DNA of 64,000 bases from Carposina sasakii (Eukaryota > Arthropoda > Insecta > Lepidoptera > Carposinidae). Positions 35,273 to 45,135 of the stretch are shown piece by piece. Location: the NCBI GenBank assembly GCA_014607495.2, contig CP053155.1:8246001-8310000 (forward strand). The letters run 5' to 3'. The translations under genes were made by a program, and so were the position numbers. A model generated the notes under the pieces. It made no database searches. It had not been told where the DNA came from and worked only from the letters and a program-made list of their open reading frames with translations. Position 1 is the first letter of the stretch; each line of letters starts with the position of its first letter.

Positions 35273-35666
35273 ATAGAGGACTGAGTTATACAATTTTTGA
35301 CCCAAGTTATGTCTGACCAAGAAGGATACCATGTTAAAAGATAATGCACTGCCAAAATACAATAATTATTTTCTAGTATACAATTTATCTTTTTATTCTC
35401 ACAATACCTTAGCCCGAACAAAACCCGAATAATAATCCTTTCCTGTTCTCATAATTTAAATATGGTTCTGGCTCCTAGAGCCTATCACAAACCTATCGAG
35501 ACTAATTAGGTTGTACCATTTAGTCCATAGCTTAACATATATTAATATTCAGTCCACATCATACTCGTACAAATATACGAGTGCTATTCCAACTACGAGT
35601 ATTGTTATTTTCGTTTAATTGTCTTCCGGATAAAAGCATTAGAATTATTACGGTTTATGATCGCTT

Positions 35667-35744
35667 ATTTGAAGGATAAAGTTCATGCTGTCTTTCTCTA
35701 AAACTTGATCAAGACAAATACAGCATTAATTTTATCCTTCAAAT
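35667..35744. repeat. Imperfect inverted repeat
   Basis: atttgaaggataaagttcat at the left pairs with the right end (attttatccttcaaat) over about 24 bp. A related sequence is at about 31290-31345. Confidence 0.7.
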
Positions 35745-35963
35745 AGGTTACCTGGCCATTAAAAAAATCGGCCCTAATTCACATATTATTATGTTTCAAA
35801 GTTCACCGGCAACGCCGGAAACAAAGTTGAAAAAAAGGTCAAACTTACGTACTACTAAAATTAAATAATAGACAATCTTATTGAAAGAATTTGGTCATAT
35901 TGGCGAAAAATTTCATATGAGTATGACATAACTTTCATTAGTTCATCTGAATTGAATCAGGAC

Positions 35964-36287
35964 GTCTACTCTGAAGTGACGATAAACGAAGTATCGGCCG
36001 AACATCGAGGCGTTTCCTACTACGAACTTTCTTCGATCGGATCAGTCGCGCCGTTTTTTCATTCGGTCCGATCGAACTCTATTTGACAGGTACTCGTATA
36101 AGACTAGATAATAGAAAGCTTATAATATTAGTCAATGTGAATTATTCTTTATGGTTCCGAATGAGTTGTGAACTCGTTTGAATGAATCCGAAGCAATTTC
36201 GTAGCAGGGTCAACGGCTATCAAAGGCTTCGATTCGGTCGGGCTTCGATCGGACCGAAAGATTCGAAAGCGGCATTTCAGAGTAGAC
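35964..36287. mobile_element. MITE with GTCTACTCTGAARTG inverted termini
   Basis: 324 bp. The termini gtctactctgaagtg and (reversed) gtctactctgaaatg match over 15 bp with one difference. The interior is rich in tcgatcgga/ttcggtcc motifs, themselves partly palindromic. No coding capacity. Confidence 0.75.
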
Positions 36288-36600
36288 TTAGACTTCTTAT
36301 TCATGGATGTTTATAATAATTATCCAAATATTCATACACCATATTGCCTAGTACCCACGACATAAGAAACCCTTGCTGTGAGAAGTTAACGTATTGTGAT
36401 CTGCATGATTTATATTTATTTTAATTCGTACGTAAGATTATTACACTCTACCATAGGCTTTATAAAAGAGTCTATGCTAAGATATTAGCAGTCAGTTAGC
36501 TTTGAAGAAATAAAATATAGGTTTAGATCGTTTTATTTGGCAGTGTATCAAACATGATTTTAACAGAGTCATCAATTAGTCGTCCCTTGAAACCACGAGG

Positions 36601-37077
36601 TTACCAGGGATGCACGCTAAGGGCTCTCGGTCCAACAGCAGAGTAAGCAAGAGGGGAAGAATACAGAGCAGGTGCGGAGTAGGCAGAGACTAGAGGAGCG
36701 GAGAGGACAGGGGCGGAGTACGCAGCTGGAGCGACCAGCGTGCTGTAGCCGAGGGAGCGCTTGCCGAGATGGTGCACCCCGGAGAGGGCCTTGGCCTGGT
36801 AGTGCGCGGCGCGGGCGGCGACCACCTCGGGGGTGTCCAGGGGCACGCCGTGCACGGCGTCCAACACGACGGCGGGCGAGTATGGCGCCTGCGACAGCGC
36901 CACTGCGGGGTACACGCTGTAGGCGGCGGGGGCCAGCGAGGCGCCGTGCACCACGCTGGAGCTGTACTGCGACAGTGAGCTCGCAGGCGGCAGCACGCCG
37001 TATGCCAGCGGTGCCACCAGACCGGGCTTGGCGGCGCACAGAGCCGCGCAGGAGACCAACACCACCAGCTTGAACAT
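36601..37077 (-). CDS. Intronless cuticular-type protein, inverted paralogue of the 34769 gene
   Basis: 158-residue secreted protein. It matches the 34769 gene nearly residue for residue, with the same signal peptide, S-L-S-Q-Y-S-S-S-V-V-H-G motif, P-L-D-T-P-E-V block and G-K-R-S at 105-108, then a C-terminal half shorter by 9 residues ending A-L-S-V-H-P-W. The two genes point at each other with about 1.3 kb between their stops, so they form an inverted duplication. The leader (from tcggatcg to the ATG) and the GC-rich codon use are also shared, pointing to recent duplication or gene conversion. The polyA signal AATAAA lies on the minus strand near 36538-36533. An upstream in-frame start is absent and the ATG context matches the other copies. 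Confidence 0.92.
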   Translation of the reverse strand: MFKLVVLVSCAALCAAKPGLVAPLAYGVLPPASSLSQYSSSVVHGASLAPAAYSVYPAVALSQAPYSPAVVLDAVHGVPLDTPEVVAARAAHYQAKALSGVHHLGKRSLGYSTLVAPAAYSAPVLSAPLVSAYSAPALYSSPLAYSAVGPRALSVHPW

Positions 37078-37146
37078 TGTGGTCTGTGTTGAAGTTGTCT
37101 GAACGAAGAAGTCGGATCGACTGATGCCTGACTAATACCAATAGAT

Positions 37147-37155
37147 CCTTATATA
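37147..37155 (-). promoter_or_regulatory. TATA box of the 36601-37077 gene
   Basis: CCTTATATA on plus reads TATATAAGG on the gene strand, identical to the box of the inverted paralogue and about 75 nt upstream of the ATG. Confidence 0.75.
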
Positions 37156-37695
37156 CCTACTATTGATCTTTTAAAACTAGATAAAAAATGTTACAGTCAC
37201 CTTCGGTTGGCTACTACTTAGATACCTAATTTGTCAAGCAAGTATAGTGGAATATTGCACGTCGATACTGAACAAATAAACACGTATCAATACGGAAGCT
37301 TCCGGAGTCAATTGTAAGGATATTATAAATGATTTATAAAAAAAGATTTAGAACAACTTAACATATTCATTTGGTGTCCGATCCATACTATGCGGGAGAG
37401 CCGCTCTAGTCACTCCCGGAGTCAGCGTACATAATATGATACTCGTATGATGAAATTAAGCTATACTCGTATGAATGGCATCTTGCACTCTCTATATTTT
37501 TTGTCATACTATAATAAATTGACATACCTACTTTATAGGTAGATATTATTATTATTTAAATAAAGTAAATACAAAATATTAATTATACAAGTTTATTATT
37601 CTTTTACTGAAAAATTATATCTAGGGTAGGTACAAAATTAGTTTTTTCTGAACAGACTCCTAAATTATCTTCTTTGGATTGACAATTCAGCTGTT

Positions 37696-38322
37696 TTAAT
37701 AAAGACCATGTCCTAAGTGTCCGGCATGTCCTAGGTGTCCAGCGTATCCCAGATGACCAGCATAACCTAGGTGTCCTGCATGCCCCAAATGGGGATATAC
37801 TGGTGCATAATGTCCTACACCATGATGCAACGGGGCAACGACCGGGAGGACGGGTGCGGCAACCACTGCTGGCGAAGTATGGACGTCCAAGCGGGACTGG
37901 TGGGACACGGCAACCGGGGCAACATGCGCTACTGGAGCATGAACTACTGGGGCAACATGCGCCAGAGGGACGTAGTGTGGAGACCTCTTCAAAACATGAT
38001 GACCGTGCCCGTATCCAGCTAGACCATGACCGGCATATTCGTGGCTGAGGACTTCATGGCCGAGACCCACACCGTGGCCAAGACCAACTCCATGGCCAAG
38101 AGCGCTTCCATATCCGAGTCCAACTCCATGGCCTACTGCAGCTCCTAAACCGAGACCTCCATGGCTAAGACCTCCATGGCCGAGACCTCCGTGGCCCAAC
38201 AATCCTCCATGGTAAGCGTAAGGAGCAACTAGAGGTTCCGTGTGCAGGGTGTGCACTGCTGGTAACACTGCATGGCTGTGGCACGCGGCGAGAGAAGCAA
38301 ACAGAACCACAAGTTTGAACAT
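37696..38322 (-). CDS. Gly/His-rich cuticular-type protein with Retinin-like motif
   Basis: 208-residue secreted protein, intronless. Signal peptide M-F-K-L-V-V-L-F-A-S-L-A-A-C-H-S. Residues about 39-107 are Gly/His/Leu repeats (G-H-G-V-G-L-G-H and similar). The dibasic L-K-R-S is at 111-114. The Retinin-like motif V-S-H-Q-S-R-L-D-V-H-T-S-P-A-V starts at 139. The C-terminus is five tandem A-G-H-L-G-Y/H units ending H-G-L-Y. About one residue in five is His, so pH- or metal-dependent assembly is possible; that is inference from composition only. Similar Gly/His-rich matrix proteins are known in insect cuticle. The polyA signal on the minus strand is at 37597-37592. Confidence 0.9.
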   Translation of the reverse strand: MFKLVVLFASLAACHSHAVLPAVHTLHTEPLVAPYAYHGGLLGHGGLGHGGLSHGGLGLGAAVGHGVGLGYGSALGHGVGLGHGVGLGHEVLSHEYAGHGLAGYGHGHHVLKRSPHYVPLAHVAPVVHAPVAHVAPVAVSHQSRLDVHTSPAVVAAPVLPVVAPLHHGVGHYAPVYPHLGHAGHLGYAGHLGYAGHLGHAGHLGHGLY

Positions 38323-38369
38323 TGTTGTTTATATTTATTTTCACTTGATACGGTAGGACTATAAAGTTC

Positions 38370-38406
38370 AACTGATGCAGACACTCCATCTGCACACCTT
38401 CTTATA
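38370..38406 (-). promoter_or_regulatory. TATA box and initiator of the 37696-38322 gene
   Basis: On the gene strand, TATAAGAAG (plus 38406-38398) is followed about 31 nt later by TCAGTT (plus 38375-38370), an arthropod initiator match. Confidence 0.75.
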
Positions 38407-38701
38407 CTATAAATTCCGAATAAGTGACAGGATCGAGCCTTAGAACATACAATAGAAAAATTCGTCACGCTATTAACCACTGTGATTGTTCTGAAAAAAA
38501 AAACGGAAAATAACCTTTTTGTCACACAATTGCGGCAAATAGAAGGTAAATAGAGGTATGTAAATGTATATTGAATGGCATGAAAGGGTTTTACTGTATT
38601 TCCAAGTACCTACCAACTTCTGATCAAACTAAAGGAGGTACCAGTTGGTAAATTACAAGGGTGTACTAACCTAACCAAAAGACGAATATCATACATAATT
38701 A
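38407..38701. other. Intergenic upstream of the 37696-38322 gene
   Basis: Nothing recognisable beyond the promoter. Confidence 0.4.
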
Positions 38702-39027
38702 TCTATACATATAATAAAAATGTAACGGATCGCTGTCTGTACATGGAAGATATATAAGAAAAAATATTATAGAATACCTTTATCAACGCAATAGTACCCA
38801 AAACAATGATTTTTTGAATTTTTGCCTGTTTGTCTGTGCGTTTGTGCACGCTAATCTCAGAAACGGCTGGACCGATTTCGATGCAGTTTTCAGGAATATA
38901 TTGTGACAGGTCCCACTTAACATATAGGCTACTTTTTATCCCGGGAAAATGTTTTTATCCCGGATAATTTCGATATTTTGTTTTTTTTTCTGTAGTCCAC
39001 GCGGATGGAGTCGCGGGCGTCCACTAG
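38702..39027 (+). mobile_element. Helitron-like element, copy B
   Basis: 326 bp with TC at 38702-38703 (after A), a GC hairpin before the end, and CTAG at 39024-39027 (before T). It is nearly identical to copy A at 788-1111, pointing to recent activity. Confidence 0.78.
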
Positions 39028-39556
39028 TCTATAAATATAATTTAACTGGCATTTATATTTTTCTGGTAAATATCAGTAATAATTACCTACCAACCTATTA
39101 TGAATATAAACTACTCAAAATAGGGCCCAGCACATAATTATCTACAAATTTGTTAAAAAATACATTGCGCGGATATCACACCATGATATAAGCACCTAAA
39201 TGCATAGTTGACATGTTTATGGGTCCTTACAAGTGTTTCTAATGCTAACTTTAACAATTTTAAACTGAATAATTGTAAGTGTTTTGAAATTAATGCAAAA
39301 AAACTAGGTAGGCCCTATTTTGTTTTGAGCAGTTTAATATTAGATACTCACAACATTACAACTATCGTATTGTAAATAACGATCATACGTAATAAGATGT
39401 CATCGATTATGCCACAGCTAACGTTACACTAAATAAATGAATGGATGATGCATCTCGATCAGGCCACTGGCCTGAGATGACGCAAGGCCTTGCCCAATGT
39501 CGACCGTCAACTTGAACCCGTTGCGCGCACCCAAACATCAACAACCGTTACATCGC
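39028..39556. other. Intergenic upstream of the 39600 gene
   Basis: No repeat or gene recognised. Confidence 0.4.
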
Positions 39557-39563
39557 TATATAA
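39557..39563 (+). promoter_or_regulatory. TATA box of the 39600 gene
   Basis: TATATAA, much closer to the ATG (37 nt) than in the other genes (about 70-90 nt). Confidence 0.65.
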
Positions 39564-39599
39564 CTGACGAACCGGTGCCGTCTTCAACACAAAACAGTC

Positions 39600-40139
39600 A
39601 TGTTCCGGCAAATTTTGTTTATCTGCGCCTTGAGTCAAGCGAGAAGCCAATATCCGCCGCTTATCTACGCCGCTCCTAGTGCTGTGTCGCATCAATCGAG
39701 AATAGACATCAAACACTCTCCAGGATATGTGTCTGCTCCTTTGATATACTCTCCAGCAACGGTGATAAGCCTACCCCAACGTCTAGTGTCCAGCGACACG
39801 GTGCTTACCCCAGTTGTGGCAACGGATACCCTACTTACTCCTATAGCCTTTAGTTTTTTCCACAATCTACCATTGGCTAGAGCATTAAAATACCCAATAT
39901 CCTTGGAAAAGGCCCAGGAAGTGCCAGGTGATCAAGATGTTACGATTGTGATTGAAGAAGATGATGATGCTGTCAATCTAAAAGACAAAGGAATTATAAT
40001 GCCGGTAAGCACACCCAACGAGCCAGTTACAGAAAACGTGCGGGAAAATAGTGTATCTGTTACTACGGATTACAGTGAAGTCGTTACTAAATCTTATAAT
40101 GAAAATACAAATGGTGTACCTATAGACATTCCGGAATAA
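39600..40139 (+). CDS. Secreted Retinin-like protein with an acidic C-terminal half
   Basis: 179-residue protein, intronless. Signal peptide M-F-R-Q-I-L-F-I-C-A-L-S-Q-A-R-S. The Retinin-like motif V-S-H-Q-S-R-I-D-I-K-H-S-P is at 29-41, immediately after the signal peptide. The rest is unlike the family. It has no Ala/Pro repeats and no K-R-S site, and it has an acidic run (I-E-E-D-D-D-A, about 117-123) followed by a Thr/Ser/Glu-rich tail. It may be a derived or partly recruited member, and the C-terminal half matches nothing I recognise. TATATAA lies only 37 nt before the ATG, so the 5'UTR would be unusually short (about 10-15 nt). Possible polyA signal ATTAAA at 40232-40237. Confidence 0.82.
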   Translation: MFRQILFICALSQARSQYPPLIYAAPSAVSHQSRIDIKHSPGYVSAPLIYSPATVISLPQRLVSSDTVLTPVVATDTLLTPIAFSFFHNLPLARALKYPISLEKAQEVPGDQDVTIVIEEDDDAVNLKDKGIIMPVSTPNEPVTENVRENSVSVTTDYSEVVTKSYNENTNGVPIDIPE

Positions 40140-40696
40140 TAGTGACTAAGTAAAAAAATGTACGTGTTAAATTTTATAAGATTTACTAAAGACTGGAACG
40201 ATACCTAAGTTCATTAAAAATGTTAAGTGTTATTAAATAATTCGATAAAAAATCTACGTTTTTTGTTATATTTATCTGAAACCTGTTACCCACCCAGTTT
40301 ATCCCAGTTAAAAAATATTTTTTCCATAATTAATGAATTAAAAGTACTCTTATCTTTATTTTTAATTAAAAAAATATTTCACATACTTTTAAATAAATAA
40401 ATAATTACCTATAATGTAATGTAATATAATGGCAATTGATTGATTATTGATCTGATACTGCAGCCAGGTTAGTTAACATTATGGCGATTAAACTATTATT
40501 TTTCTAAATATTAGAACTTAATTTGTATTAATTATTTTTACCCAACTGCTCCAATTACAGAGTTATGTTTTTCTAACGTAGGTATGTATTTAGATCTATG
40601 CTTGTAAGGTATAAATTTTTTCGCATGATCATTCCTAATAACTGAACCAATGTAAATGGATAAAAAATCTTGTCATCATACATAATCATACTTATA

Positions 40697-42496
40697 TACA
40701 GGGTGTTTGTGACAGCCAGGCAAATATTGATATGGTGACTTCAGACCATGATTCTGCGATGAAAACCAGTGAAAATTTTCGCAGGAAAATTCCAAAATTT
40801 ACCGACTTTTTTTTATTTTTTCAGGAAAAAAACATAGGATGGTTCGTTTAAGTAGGCCTTTAATAATGACTTAAAAACAAAATTTTATTCTATAGGTGAT
40901 TTAAAAAAAAAAGTTGCACTAAAAAAGTTCTATTAACTGATCAACCCCAAAGGAGAGTCACAAGTGATCCAAAAAGCGGCAATGTATCACATAATAACCA
41001 ACTAGTCACAGGGTCGCCCGATATCTACAATTGGCGCGGAAAGCAAACATTGCGTATAACAAATAAAAAAATAGCTGTCCGTGCAATTCTAAACTTAGGG
41101 TCCAGGGTCACATTACGTGAGAAATTTAAAGAATTGAATATAATGACTTTAGCTTCGAATTATATTTATGAAAATTTATTATACGTTCATAAGAATTTAG
41201 ATAAATTTAATAAAATGTCTGATGTGCACAAAATAAATACAAGAGGTAAGAACAGACTTGTTGCTCATGTGTCCCGTCTCCGCAAAGTCAGTAAATCATT
41301 CATGGGTCAATGTATACTTTTCTACAACAAGCTTCCAGATACACTCAAAGGGCTACCTATCTGTAAATTTAAAAATATTGTGAAGAAAAAACTTTGCATG
41401 AAAGAATATTATACAGTATTAGAATATTTAAATGATAGCGAGCCATGGAAGTGAATTGTTCTAGCATCCCCAAGTTACGCAATCTATGTTTTACTTTTAT
41501 ATTTAGCTTAGTAGGTATAGTTAATATGTGTTGGTGAATGTGACCAGAAGCGCTATAGTGTATCATGCGTGACTTCTTCATTCTAATGTTATTACCAGCT
41601 ATAGGTATTATATATTTAAGTTCTGAATGACACGTTAGCTCTTCTATTCACATTTTACCGTCGACTTGTACTATTGTACACAAATATATATCTTTTTTAT
41701 ATTTTATAGTTTAGTAGATACTTATTTGACATTGACTTGTACTCTGTGTACACATTTTATTTTTATTTATACAATTTAAATTTGACATGGACCTGTACTT
41801 ACTTTGTGTAAGTGGGTATGTAATTTATATGAATTTAAATTAATTATGTTATGATAATTGAATTTATACACACTAAATGAGTTAAGTGTTACTATCTGAT
41901 ATCTTATCCAATGTAAGATTCTTTTGTTAATATGTTACTTAGTTTTGACTGTGTCGCTGGGAGTTTTCTTGCTATTTCTTCTTCCAAGCAGTGACACTTC
42001 ACTGAGATAGTGTAACAGTAATAGTAGAATCATGCGGTGTGTCAGACCTAATGTTGGTTTTGCCATAAAGGAGAACTGTGTAGCAGCTCTTCTGGATTTC
42101 ATCTTTAGGCGACCTTAACTCTTATTCTCCACGTTGGTGGCTATTAGCCCCGAATCGCTAACTTATGCCTGACAGACCGTAACAAATCGCACCTTGGGAT
42201 GGTGACCGTTGCCAAAGCAAAAGCTTTGCGATTTATTTATTTTTGGGTTGTTTAAATTCACCTCCTTTTTTGTTTGGTAGCGGTTTCATTTTTGGGATGC
42301 GAACATAGAAAGTAACATATAATTAGACAATCAACAAACAAGTGTTAATGCTTTCATGTTGAATAAATGATTTTGAATTTGAATTTGAATTTGAATTTGA
42401 ATAATCTCCTGCGAGTAATAACACTGTCGTATAACTCAAAACAATGGTACTTGTTCAGTATCTCAGTATTTGCCTGGCTGTCACACACACCCTGTA
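40697..42496 (+). mobile_element. CAGGGTGTKTGTGACAGCC element carrying a LINE fragment
   Basis: Left end tacagggtgtttgtgacagc, right end ggctgtcacacacaccctgta. Near-identical terminal segments occur at 18394-18943. The middle is taken up by a CR1/Jockey-like LINE fragment (about 41060-42401). Confidence 0.75.
41050..42401 (+). pseudogene. 3' fragment of a CR1/Jockey-like LINE
   Basis: A 134-codon frame (41050-41454) has the C-terminal layout of a non-LTR polyprotein: N-T-R-G-K-N-R-L, then S-F-M-G-Q-C-I-L-F-Y-N-K-L-P, a pattern frequent in lepidopteran CR1/Jockey-type elements. A 900-nt 3' UTR ends in (TTGAAT)n at 42362-42401. The 5' end is truncated, so the reverse transcriptase core is absent. 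Confidence 0.7.
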
Positions 42497-42667
42497 GATC
42501 TGTTTTCTGAATAACAGTTTATGAGTAAATAAATAATTAAAATAAAAGGACATAAATTATTGAACATTTTTGATTTCTTTAATGTTAAATTTTGATGGCG
42601 AAAGTGGAATTATGATTTTTTTTCCAAAAAAATTAGTAACACGTTCACTTTTTACAAGAATTACAAT

Positions 42668-43237
42668 TTAGTAAAAATGGGAGTATATATAGGGACTGGC
42701 ATAGGTCAATGGAGCGGAATAGGATGTCGTAATGGCAGGAGTTTGCTTGATGTCAATTCTAGATTGATGAGAGTAGGCGGTGGGGGCAAGGTAGGAGTAG
42801 GGCAGCAGTTCCAACGCTGAGCGCTTGTGCCTCCTGACGCCGGAGTCCACATGGGTCAGAACAGGAGTGGTTTGAGTTGGTGCTCGTACCGTTTGAAGAG
42901 GGGCTGCTTCTTCAGTATGAGCTGGTGCCTTACGCTTCTTAATAAAGTGCAGCGCTGGGTAGGACAACGGAGCGGCAGCAAAGAATGGAGACTTAGCAAT
43001 CACCGGTGAAGAAGCGTAGGGATACGATGAATATCCGTAATAAGAATACGGAGCAGCATAGTAGTAAGGGTCCGATCCCTTCAGGTATTCCCAGGGAGCG
43101 GAATAGAACAGCTCCTTTGATGGCAGGGCTCCAGGTAAGAGTAGACTTGATCCCAAAATTTCAGTTGGCAGCAATGCTCCAGATGGCTTCGCCGATGCCG
43201 CGGCGACCAGGGCAGACAACACCACCAGCTTGAACAT
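42668..43237 (-). CDS. Tyr-rich cuticular-type protein with C-terminal Retinin-like motif
   Basis: 189-residue secreted protein, intronless. The start is set at 43237 (M-F-K-L-V-V-L-S-A-L-V-A-A-A-S-A-K). The open frame runs 15 codons further upstream, but that part is the shared leader CAACACAGACCACA and should be untranslated. The N-terminal half has a Tyr-rich patch (residues 58-75, several Y-Y and S-Y pairs) and a basic K-K-R-K at about 100-103. A second basic site, R-R-H-K-R-S, is at 135-140. The last 45 residues hold Y-S-H-Q-S-R-I-D-I-K-Q-T-P (about 155-167) and Tyr/Ser/Ala repeats ending Y-S-H-F-Y. Cleavage at R-R-H-K-R would release a 50-residue Retinin-like peptide. Possible polyA signal ATTAAA on the minus strand at 42583-42578. 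Confidence 0.9.
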   Translation of the reverse strand: MFKLVVLSALVAAASAKPSGALLPTEILGSSLLLPGALPSKELFYSAPWEYLKGSDPYYYAAPYSYYGYSSYPYASSPVIAKSPFFAAAPLSYPALHFIKKRKAPAHTEEAAPLQTVRAPTQTTPVLTHVDSGVRRHKRSALELLPYSYLAPTAYSHQSRIDIKQTPAITTSYSAPLTYASPYIYSHFY

Positions 43238-43294
43238 TGTGGTCTGTGTTGTTCGGATGAAATCGGAATGATGCCAGCACAATATTTTGTATCG

Positions 43295-43302
43295 TATTTA
43301 TA
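43295..43302 (-). promoter_or_regulatory. TATA box of the 42668-43237 gene
   Basis: TATTTATA on plus reads TATAAATA on the gene strand, 58-65 nt upstream of the ATG. Confidence 0.7.
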
Positions 43303-43904
43303 GAAAATACACTTACTCGTAAATAAATTGAATATGTTTTAATTAAGGGCGATCACGTTTTGCAAAACCGGTGCAAGGGCCGTTTCCAGGAAGCTGGTTT
43401 TAAGAGCAAGGTCAACAAGAGACCTGACGTGCATCAACGCTACTGGAATAAAAAAAGGTAACAAAACCAAGATCATTGACTTTTACCAGGTGAATTTAAA
43501 AGTAGCACATCCATCATTGTCATCCATGCATTTTTGTACTCTTAATGAATTTACAAAGTTGATACGATACGGGTTCTGCAAACTGGTCGTTTCTAATAAT
43601 TAATGTATTTTTTTTTAATTTGTGTCTCACCGGCCTGTAGTCAGCCTAATTTCTAAAATAATCTTAACCAGAGCAGATGAGTAGAGTACCGCATACCTCG
43701 CATGAATCGCTTCAACTGCTGGTAAACAGTTTAAAATGCCTAGCCATTATGTAAATTGACGAACTCTATAATCTCGCTGCAATATATTCTGTACTATCTG
43801 TACAATGTTTTACATTGGTTAATAAAACTGCCCACTACTTGTACATTGTTTGTTTATGGTTAACGATAAGCATACAATAAGTGAGTTAAATTTTTAAAAA
43901 TATA
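43303..43904. other. Intergenic between divergent genes 43237 and 44050
   Basis: No repeat or gene recognised. Part of 43800-43880 is duplicated, less perfectly, upstream of the 47183 gene. Confidence 0.45.
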
Positions 43905-43977
43905 ATCCTGGCAAAAGTCGTCCTGCCAAGGTCGGCTTTATTCCGGCATCGCCCATCAAGTTAATAGGACTACTTAG

Positions 43978-44013
43978 TATAAAAATCGGTTCATTTTTTA
44001 TCGACGCATCAGT
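43978..44013 (+). promoter_or_regulatory. TATA box and TCAGT initiator of the 44050 gene
   Basis: TATAAAAA at 43978-43985 and TCAGT at 44009-44013. The whole block from about 43905 to the ATG is duplicated upstream of the 47183 gene. Confidence 0.8.
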
Positions 44014-44049
44014 CTTTCAGAGCACATTCAGCAACACAGACCATTCAAA

Positions 44050-44517
44050 ATGATGAAACTGGTGGTGTTGTCTTGCCTGCTTGCAGCCGCTACTGCATCT
44101 TCATTCCTGCCAGCATACATATCGCCGTACGCATACAGTGCACCCTACTTCGCACCCTACAACTACAGAGGTCCATTGTCCCTTGCGCCTGGACAGCCAG
44201 CCAACATCCTCGGAGCTGATGGAAGACCTCTGGATACTTTGGATGTGAATCTGGACCGCTCTGCTCACTTCGCTGCGAAGTTCAATGCTGGAGTCCATCA
44301 TCTGAAGAAGCGATCAGCTCCCCTGATCAGTCTGCCTGCTGCTCCCCTCATCAGCCACTCTCCCCTGACTTACACAGCCCCCATCTACTCCCCGTATACT
44401 CCTATCTCTTCTTACTCGCACATCTCTCCTTATTCCTACTCTTCTTACTCTTACTCTCCCATTTCACCTTATTATCCTTTTAATTATGCTACCAAATATG
44501 AATACTTGAAGAAGTAA
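44050..44517 (+). CDS. Ser/Tyr/Pro-rich cuticular-type protein with YRGPLSL block and KKRS site
   Basis: 155-residue secreted protein, intronless. The start is M-M-K-L-V-V-L-S-C-L-L-A-A-A-T-A; both Met codons are in frame and the first is used. The block Y-R-G-P-L-S-L-A-P-G-Q-P-A-N-I is at 39-53, then D-G-R-P-L-D-T-L-D-V-N-L-D-R-S-A-H (57-73) and the dibasic K-K-R-S at 86-89. The tail after the dibasic site is low-complexity Ser/Tyr/Pro/Ile (S-P-Y-S-Y-S-S-Y-S-Y-S). It is the close partner of 47183-47605, with the first 90 residues nearly identical and the tails diverging in length. PolyA signal AATAAA at 44526-44531, only 9 nt after the stop. Confidence 0.92.
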   Translation: MMKLVVLSCLLAAATASSFLPAYISPYAYSAPYFAPYNYRGPLSLAPGQPANILGADGRPLDTLDVNLDRSAHFAAKFNAGVHHLKKRSAPLISLPAAPLISHSPLTYTAPIYSPYTPISSYSHISPYSYSSYSYSPISPYYPFNYATKYEYLKK

Positions 44518-44695
44518 TTATTTGAAATAAATTCTGTGCAAAATTAATATTCATGTTTTATTATTTTTACATGTTATATATACCTAGATGTATATTTATG
44601 ACATTAAAAATATGCAGGTACAAGTTTGGGCACATAGGGTACCATTAAACTTAAAACTTAAAATATCTTAATATACTTATAATATACCCATAGAT

Positions 44696-45135
44696 CATCA
44701 TCATCATCATCATCATTTACAGCCCTGAGAAGTCCACTGTTGGACATAGGCCTCCCCCAACAACCTCCATTCCGACCGGTCGGAAGCAGCCTGCATCCAA
44801 CCGACGCCCGCAACCTTGGCCAGGTCATCCGTCCACCTCGCGGGTGGCCTTCCCACGCTGCGCTTGCCGATACGTGGTATCCACTCTAGAACTTTCCGAC
44901 TCCATCGGCCATCAGTTCTTCGAGCTATGTGCCCTGCCCATTGCCACTTCAGCTTGCTGGACCGTTCAGCTATGTCGGTGATCTTTGTACGTCTGCGGAT
45001 CTCCTCATTTCTGATTCGATCACGCAGAGAGATCCCAAGCATAGCTCTCTCCATCGCTCGCTGTGCGATCCTGAGCTTTTTTATGAGGCACATAGTTAGA
45101 GACCACGTCTCGGCACCGTAGGTCATCACCGGCAG
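44696..45135 (-). pseudogene. 5'-truncated RTE-like LINE with an 11-bp target duplication
   Basis: The minus strand encodes the C-terminal part of an RTE-type polyprotein: M-T-Y-G-A-E-T-W-S-L, W-A-G-H-I-A-R-R-T-D-G-R-W and G-R-P-P-A-R-W-T-D-D-L, ending E-A-Y-V-Q-Q-W. The 3' end has a (GAT)n tail. The insertion is flanked by a perfect duplication of taCCCATAGAT (44685-44695 and 45136-45146). Confidence 0.85.

Larger units (their letters stand above)
35362..36532. other. Spacer between the inverted gene pair
   Basis: Contains a hairpin (35667-35744), a MITE (35964-36287) and a SINE fragment (about 36298-36380). No gene. Confidence 0.6.
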
